Below, one piece after another: positions 59,732 through 64,000 of a stretch of 64,000 bases of DNA. Made by a program: the position numbers and the translations under genes. The notes below the pieces were generated by a model. That model had not been told where the DNA came from. It did no database searches and was given only the letters and a program-made list of their open reading frames with translations. This stretch comes from Allorhodoferax sp032337135. Its GTDB lineage: Bacteria; Pseudomonadota; Gammaproteobacteria; Burkholderiales; Burkholderiaceae_C. Within the stretch, counting starts at the first letter, position 1, and each line of letters begins with the position of its first letter. The stretch is taken from positions 462,010-526,009 of the forward strand of contig NZ_JAVXZZ010000003.1 in assembly GCF_032337135.1 (NCBI RefSeq), written 5' to 3'.

Positions 59732-60955
59732 TCAGGGGTGGGCACGTGCCATGTTGCGGGCGATCACCTTGGTGATTTCGGCATTGGCTGCGTCTTCCAG
59801 GGCAGCGTAGACGGTGGTCTGCGCGGGTGTATTGACATGGGAGCCTTCAGCCAGGGTCTTGCCGCTCTGGTCACGGGTGTCCACCTCGACTTCCATCGAC
59901 AAGCCCACCCGCAGTGGGTTCTTTGCAAGCTCCTGCGCGTCCAGCGCAATGCGCACCGGCACGCGCTGCACCACCTTGATCCAGTTGCCGGTGGCATTCT
60001 GTGCCGGTAGCAGGGCGAAGGCGGCGCCGGTACCGGCGGCCAGGCCGGCCACCGTGCCCTTGAACTCGACCTTCTTGCCGTACAGGTCGGCAGTCAGCCG
60101 TACCGGCTGGCCAATGCGGATGTTGCGCAGCTGCACTTCCTTGAAGTTGGCGTCGACCCACAGTTCGTTCAGTGCCACGAGGGACATGACCGGTGTGCCG
60201 GCCGCCACGCGCTGGCCCAGCTGGACCGTGCGCTTGGCCACATGCCCATCCACGGGTGCGGGCAGGGTGGCACGGTGCAATGCCAGGTAGGCCTCGCGCA
60301 CCTTGGCAGCTGCGGCTTGCACGCTGGGGTGGGATTCGACCGTGGTGCCAGCCGTCATGGCCTGGTTGCTGCTGAGTTGTTGCTCGGCGGTCAGCACGCC
60401 GGCCTTGGCGCTCGCCAGGGCTGTCTGGGCGGCGGCGAGTTGGCTCTGGGCGTGGTTGAGTTCCTCTTTGGACACGGCGCCGTTGCCGGCCAGGGCCTGG
60501 CGACGCTTGAGGTCGTCGGCGGCGCGCTCGACGTCGGTCTGGGCACGGGCAATGTCGTTTTGGCGCAGGGCGATCTGGGCGTTCAGGGTGCTGTTGTTGG
60601 CGTACAGGGTGCGCACCTGGCGCACGGCCTGGCCCAGGTTGGCTTCGGCCTGGTCAAGCAGTACCTTGGCGTCGGCGGTGTCCAGCTTTACCAGCGGTTG
60701 GCCGGCTTTCACGTAATCGGTGTCGTCGGCCAGGATGGCGGTCACAGTGCCGCCGATCTGCGGGGTGATCTGGATCACGTTGCCCTGGACATAGGCGTTG
60801 TCCGTGGCTTCGCTGCGGGTGCCCAGCACGTATTCGTAGCCGCCGATGGCCAAGCCGGCCAGCACCGCGACGGAAAGGATGGTCAGTGCCTTCTTGCGCT
60901 TGGGGTTGCCTGAAGGGCCAGCGTTGGTTGGGGCGTTGGTGTCTGCTGTAGTCAT
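59732..60955 (-). CDS. emrA: HlyD-family membrane-fusion adaptor (EmrA-like)
   Basis: 407 aa. An N-terminal membrane helix (LTILSVAVLAGLAIGGYEYV), a biotinyl-lipoyl-like domain split around a long coiled-coil hairpin (about 105-215), and a beta-barrel domain with WVDANFKEVQLRNIRIGQPV, diagnostic of EmrA. It links the inner-membrane transporter to the outer-membrane channel. The start at 60955 sits right before the basic tail and the helix. It lies 31 nt after the NodT-like gene. Confidence 0.94.
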   Translation of the reverse strand: MTTADTNAPTNAGPSGNPKRKKALTILSVAVLAGLAIGGYEYVLGTRSEATDNAYVQGNVIQITPQIGGTVTAILADDTDYVKAGQPLVKLDTADAKVLLDQAEANLGQAVRQVRTLYANNSTLNAQIALRQNDIARAQTDVERAADDLKRRQALAGNGAVSKEELNHAQSQLAAAQTALASAKAGVLTAEQQLSSNQAMTAGTTVESHPSVQAAAAKVREAYLALHRATLPAPVDGHVAKRTVQLGQRVAAGTPVMSLVALNELWVDANFKEVQLRNIRIGQPVRLTADLYGKKVEFKGTVAGLAAGTGAAFALLPAQNATGNWIKVVQRVPVRIALDAQELAKNPLRVGLSMEVEVDTRDQSGKTLAEGSHVNTPAQTTVYAALEDAANAEITKVIARNMARAHP

Positions 60956-60986
60956 GGTGTTCGCGTCGGGGAATGGGTCGGTGTTC

Positions 60987-62429
60987 TTACGGGGCGGAAG
61001 CGGTGACGGCGGGCAGCGATCCACCCAGCGCGCGAATGAGCTGCACCTGGGTGTCGAGCAGGCGGCCTTGCAGGTCCACGGCGGCCCGGCGCTGTGCCAG
61101 AACCGCCGTTTCGGCACTCAGTACCTGCAGGTAGTTGCCCAAGCCGGCTTCGAAGCGCTGCAGCGCTATGGCGTAGGCTGCCTCGGCACTGTGTTGGGCC
61201 TGCACCTGCTCGGCTTGCTGCAGGGCGATGGCGCGCTGGCTGGCGAGTTGGTCGGACACATCGCGCACGGCGTCGATCACTTGGGCGTTGTAGCTTTCCA
61301 CGGCGGCGTCCAGGTCAGCGTTCTTGGCGCGCAGGTTGGCGCGCAGGCGCCCGGCATCGAAGATGGGCAGGCGAATGGCCGGGCCCACACCCCACTGTTC
61401 GGATTTGACCGTGGTGAGCTTTTCCAGGCCGATGGCCGACCAGCCCGCAAAGGCGTTCAGATTGATGTTGGGGTAGAACTGGGTGCGGGCATTGGCCACG
61501 TCCTGCGTGGCGGCTTCGATGCGGGCCCGCGCGGCGGCCACGTCGGGCCGGCGACCGACGAGGTCGAGCGCAACAGTGTTTGGAGTTGCTATCTGTTTGA
61601 TAGCTGTTTGCGCAGTATTTGCAAGGGCCAGGTCTGAATTCGGCTTGGAAACCAGGGCGGCGATGGCATTGCGGGCCAGAGCCTGCTGCTCGCGTAGCTG
61701 CTCAATCTGCATTCGCGCCTCGGGAAGCGCGCTCTCGGCCGAGCGCAGTTCCAGCTGGGTGTCGAGGCCGGCGTTCACGCGGTCCTGTACCAGGCGCATG
61801 GTCTGGTTGCGTTGGGCCAACGCACGCTCGGCAACCACCAGTTGGGCCTGGATGCGTGCCAGTGCGAAGTATTGGCGGGTGATGTTGCTGGCCAGCAGCA
61901 TGCGCGCTGCCGCGGCGTCGGCCTGGGCCGCGCGCACCTGGCCGAGCGAGGCCTTGAGCGCGGCGTCGTACTTGCCGAAGAAGTCCAGTTCCCAGCCGGC
62001 GGTGAGCTGTAGCGTGCCGCTCTCATAGATGTTGCCTGCCAGCGGCGCCGGTACGGCTCCCACGGCGGTGTACTTCTGGCGTGTCGCGTCGAGGCCGGCG
62101 TTCACCTGGGGCAGGAGCGCGGCGTCGGCCACGTCGCTGAACGACTGCGCCTTGGAAACGCGCGCCTGGGCCAGACGCAGGTTGGGGTTGTTGGCCAGCG
62201 CAGCTTCCACCAGTGCGTCGAGCTGGCGGTCGCCAAAGGCCTGCCACCAGGGGCTGTTGTCGATGGCCAGCGGCGCGGCATCTGCGGCCGCGGTGGGGCC
62301 GAGGGTCTTGGCGTCTATGGCTTGGGCCTTGGAGGGCGCTATGCCGCTGGAACTGGCGCAGCCCACCAGCAGCACCGCGGCTGCCAGTGCCACTGCGTTC
62401 AGGCCTGGGATCGGGAAGTGTCGTTTCAT
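60987..62429 (-). CDS. NodT-family outer-membrane efflux lipoprotein, with embedded repeat
   Basis: 480 aa. Lipoprotein signal (LAAAVLLVGCASSS), then two OEP repeats typical of NodT/OprM channels (PWWQAFGDRQLDALVEAALA, DFFGKYDAALKASLGQVRAA, GRRPDVAAARARIEAATQD, FEAGLGNYLQVLSAET). It forms the trimeric exit duct of the Emr system. At 61583-61631 the gene contains an in-frame 49-bp repeat copy encoding LALANTAQTAIKQIATP in the linker before the second repeat. The frame is intact, so the channel is probably functional. It overlaps the marR stop by 4 nt. Confidence 0.92.
   Translation of the reverse strand: MKRHFPIPGLNAVALAAAVLLVGCASSSGIAPSKAQAIDAKTLGPTAAADAAPLAIDNSPWWQAFGDRQLDALVEAALANNPNLRLAQARVSKAQSFSDVADAALLPQVNAGLDATRQKYTAVGAVPAPLAGNIYESGTLQLTAGWELDFFGKYDAALKASLGQVRAAQADAAAARMLLASNITRQYFALARIQAQLVVAERALAQRNQTMRLVQDRVNAGLDTQLELRSAESALPEARMQIEQLREQQALARNAIAALVSKPNSDLALANTAQTAIKQIATPNTVALDLVGRRPDVAAARARIEAATQDVANARTQFYPNINLNAFAGWSAIGLEKLTTVKSEQWGVGPAIRLPIFDAGRLRANLRAKNADLDAAVESYNAQVIDAVRDVSDQLASQRAIALQQAEQVQAQHSAEAAYAIALQRFEAGLGNYLQVLSAETAVLAQRRAAVDLQGRLLDTQVQLIRALGGSLPAVTASAP
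61583..61631 (-). repeat. 49-bp dispersed repeat, copy 5, inside an open reading frame
   Basis: Minus-strand copy with CTGGCCC start, TGCGCAAACAGCTA middle and TAGCAACTC end, 49 bp, no gaps relative to copies 1-4. It is read in frame as part of the NodT-like protein. Confidence 0.8.
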
Positions 62430-62929
62430 TCGGAGTCATCCTTGCCGGCTTGCCGGGCATTGACCAGCACGCGGCGCAGCAGTTGCTTGAGTTGTTGGAA
62501 TTCGTCGGCGCTGAATCCAGCCAGGGCCCGGTTCTGCACCGCGCTCAAAGCATGGGGAATGGCCTGGGCCGCTTCGGTACCTGCCGGGGTTAGGGCGATG
62601 TTGACCACACGCCGGTCGCTGTCGGAGCGTTGGCGCTGCACCAGGCCTTTGGCTTCCAGGCGGTCGAGCAGGCGGGTCATGGCGCCCGTGTCCATGTGGC
62701 ACACGCGCGCCAGCTCGGCCACGGTGCTGGCATGGCGGTTGTAGATCTTGTACAGCGGCACCCACTGGGCATTGGTCAGCTCGGTGTGGATCAATTCGGC
62801 TTCGACCTGGGTGGCCACGTTGGACAGGATCTGCCGCATCAGAAAACCCACGCTCTCTTCGGGCGTGTAGTTCAGTGGGTCGTAGAACGTGGCGAGTGGG
62901 GGCGCGCCGGGAGTGGGCTTTTTGGGCAT
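62426..62929 (-). CDS. MarR-family repressor of the efflux operon
   Basis: 167 aa, winged-HTH MarR protein with HASTVAELARVCHMDTGAMTRLLDRL and the wing RQRSDSDRRVVNIALT. It heads the operon marR-omf-emrA-emrB. A 12-bp palindrome and a half site lie immediately upstream, so autoregulation relieved by a phenolic or drug ligand is expected. There is no Shine-Dalgarno, and the predicted transcription start is next to the ATG. Confidence 0.93.
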   Translation of the reverse strand: MPKKPTPGAPPLATFYDPLNYTPEESVGFLMRQILSNVATQVEAELIHTELTNAQWVPLYKIYNRHASTVAELARVCHMDTGAMTRLLDRLEAKGLVQRQRSDSDRRVVNIALTPAGTEAAQAIPHALSAVQNRALAGFSADEFQQLKQLLRRVLVNARQAGKDDSE

Positions 62930-62936
62930 GGCGGGG

Positions 62937-62972
62937 ATTATATAGTTGCCTAGGCAAATAAAGCTTAGGCAA
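62937..62972 (-). promoter_or_regulatory. MarR operator and -10 element of the efflux operon
   Basis: Perfect palindrome TTGCCTAGGCAA at 62946-62957; a second TAGGCAA half at 62966-62972, 15 bp further. On the minus strand TATAAT (62937-62942) is a perfect -10, with the palindrome in the 17-bp spacer region. This predicts transcription from about 62930, one base before the ATG. Confidence 0.8.
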
Positions 62973-63019
62973 GTAATTGATGGTTATGGCATGGGGTTTT
63001 TGTTTGTTGTTTGCCCTGG

Positions 63020-63260
63020 TGGGCGGGGCATGTCGGGGTGTGCGCCCGACAGCGCACTCACTTTCTTTTGCTTCGCCAAAAGAAAGTAAGCAAAGAAAAG
63101 GCGACCCCGCTGTCTGCGTCCCCGGTGCGCCGGGCGCACCGGGGCAACCTGCGGTGCTCGCAGCCGCTGGGGGGGCGCGCAAACTCGCCCAGCGGGCTCA
63201 AACAGCGCGCGCCCCTTGATCCAGCGCCCGCTGCGCTCCTCGGCGCAGCCAGAGGGGAAG
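63020..63260. repeat. Structured non-coding element with five perfect hairpins
   Basis: Within the 476-bp gap 62930-63405. Hairpins: 63031-63051 (7-bp stem), 63060-63087 (11-bp ACTTTCTTTTG stem, 6-base loop), 63120-63144 (10-bp stem), 63164-63194 (8-bp stem) and 63229-63248 (7-bp stem). Frames crossing it have no coding character. I recall very similar stretches (ACTTTCTTTTGCTTCGCC) scattered through many beta- and gammaproteobacterial genomes and often mis-annotated as ORFs; not verified here. Nothing else is seen in the gap apart from the MarR operator. Confidence 0.7.
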
Positions 63261-63405
63261 GGGGAGGTCACGCGCCATCGCTTCGCTCGGCGCGGGTGGT
63301 ATCGTTGGACCGTGCGGATTTCCACTTTGCCGCGATAGCGGTCATTGATGAATATTCCCCAAATGTGAGATACCAATTGAAACGGATTGAAGTCAGAATC
63401 TTGTG

Positions 63406-63846
63406 ATGAACTTCATCTTTCGCAAAGCCGTCACTCTCATAGCACTGGCGCCCTGCTTTTGTAATGGCCAGCAGACTCCCTTTTCGGGAAATTGGAATAT
63501 TGACCTTCGCTCAGCCGAAGAGCGAAAGCAGAATGTCGATTGTGGCTCCGCGACATTCGAGTTGTTGCAAGTGGGCCAAAGAATCTCGGGCAATCACTAT
63601 ATGTCTACGCCGCGTTGCGGTCGCGTAAATGAAGGAGGGCCGGAAACAGTGAAAGGCATTGCCGTAGGAAGCACAGCAATGCTAGTAGTCACAAGTGGCC
63701 GAAATGGGGCGATTGTGCTGGGGCGTGCAAAGCTCAATCATGGAATGCTTCAATGGGAAGCGACAGAAGAAATTCGTTCGGGTGAACCAGAGGGGGATTC
63801 ACCATTGATTCTCAGCAAAGGCAAGCTCGTTCGCTCGAAAAAATGA
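63406..63846 (+). CDS. Low-GC orphan exported hypothetical protein
   Basis: 146 aa (ATG at 63406; the frame also has a GTG at 63403). Hydrophobic N-terminus (VTLIALAPCFCNGQQ) looks like a signal or lipoprotein-like leader. The mature part is small, with SGNWNIDLRSAEERKQN, VGQRISGNHYMSTPRCGR and EPEGDSPLILSKGKLVRSKK, suggesting a small beta-barrel or lipocalin-like fold. GC content looks near 50%, clearly below neighbours, so recent acquisition is likely. No good RBS. Function unknown. Confidence 0.6.
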   Translation: MNFIFRKAVTLIALAPCFCNGQQTPFSGNWNIDLRSAEERKQNVDCGSATFELLQVGQRISGNHYMSTPRCGRVNEGGPETVKGIAVGSTAMLVVTSGRNGAIVLGRAKLNHGMLQWEATEEIRSGEPEGDSPLILSKGKLVRSKK

Positions 63847-63886
63847 AGGGTGCCATGGAAATGTATGGCTGCTTTCAGCGGCGGAT

Positions 63887-64000
63887 TCAACCGGTCGATG
63901 CAACACATTCGCTGAACATTTCAGCGGGGGTATGGAAGCCGAGCGTCTTGCGCGGCCTCTCATTCAATTGTCTCGCAATTGCATTGAGTTGAGTCTGGGT
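63887..64000 (-). CDS. IS30-family transposase, C-terminal 37 residues
   Basis: Read from the right edge on the minus strand, the frame gives ARQLNERPRKTLGFHTPAEM and ends in a TGA (63887-63889) after CVASTG. LNERPRKTLGF-x-TP-AE is the C-terminus of IS30-type transposases. The rest lies beyond the window, so intactness cannot be judged. The insertion-sequence end should lie between about 63847 and 63886, but the inverted repeat was not confirmed. Confidence 0.85.
   Translation of the reverse strand, partial: TQTQLNAIARQLNERPRKTLGFHTPAEMFSECVASTG

Noticed and set aside
63011..63406. Open frames crossing the hairpin element
   Set aside because: Their residues derive from inverted repeats; the codon pattern does not look coding. 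The hairpins explain the region better.
1..64000. CRISPR arrays, tRNA and rRNA genes
   Set aside because: No regularly spaced direct repeats, cloverleaf or rRNA-like conserved stretches were seen in reading the window.

Overview
The window is a high-GC, gene-dense chromosome segment from a betaproteobacterium of the Burkholderiales, most likely family Comamonadaceae (Acidovorax-, Hydrogenophaga- or Rhodoferax-like). The assignment rests on gene content (intracellular PHB depolymerase with a PAKKA-type tail, stand-alone RnfB-like ferredoxin, PAS-LuxR regulated ScoAB, many c-di-GMP and chemotaxis proteins), on protein style, and on a dispersed 49-bp repeat of a kind I associate with that family. 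No rRNA, tRNA or CRISPR array was seen. Species cannot be decided from the sequence alone.

Layout. 1-1355: end of a propionyl-CoA carboxylase alpha subunit and an overlapping VOC (methylmalonyl-CoA epimerase-like) gene. 1514-3838: chemoreceptor with an extra C-terminal Cache domain. 3850-6059: ferredoxin and PHB depolymerase, coupled. 6116-9190: secreted proteins, one with the phospholipase C/P1 nuclease fold. 9203-13990: three-gene operon of an FAD oxidase, GlpD and an FGGY kinase. 14184-16416: exported DJ-1/PfpI protein divergent from a GlxA-type regulator. 16439-23087: c-di-GMP enzyme, periplasmic molybdopterin-fold protein with its histidine kinase, AraC and Crp/Fnr regulators. 23165-28932: secreted unknown protein, 3-hydroxybutyryl-CoA dehydrogenase, sodium/solute symporter, aldehyde dehydrogenase. 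29106-33301: hybrid kinase and HD-GYP response regulator. 33357-41521: Hyi-type isomerase, two membrane-anchored sulfatases, LysR regulator, TyrB, a propeller-like protein. 41794-48965: kinase, ANTAR regulator, GGDEF/EAL protein and chemoreceptor, all on the plus strand. 49002-52933: PAS-LuxR regulator, ScoAB, hybrid kinase. 53031-57600: cdd-pnp-deoC-deoA-deoB nucleoside catabolism operon. 57752-62929: STAS-like protein and a MarR-controlled tripartite efflux operon. 62930-64000: structured non-coding element, a low-GC orphan gene and the 3' end of an IS30-family transposase.

How the genes work together. Two themes dominate. The first is acyl-CoA and PHB carbon flow (pccA, phaZ, hbd, scoAB), in which 3-hydroxybutyrate and acetoacetate units are released and activated. 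The second is signalling: at least four histidine kinases, two chemoreceptors and three c-di-GMP proteins, several arranged so that one cluster could drive both motility and c-di-GMP.

The most unusual things are non-coding or sub-domain scale. Five exactly 49-bp repeat copies lie here: two overlap 3' ends of genes, two lie just outside gene ends, and one is translated in frame inside the outer-membrane efflux gene. A run of five perfect hairpins occurs at 63031-63248. Both sulfatases carry the same active-site substitution, a PHB depolymerase carries a histone-like tail, and a molybdopterin-fold sensor lacks any cysteine. All family assignments come from reading the translated sequence and recall of families; no database search was run.
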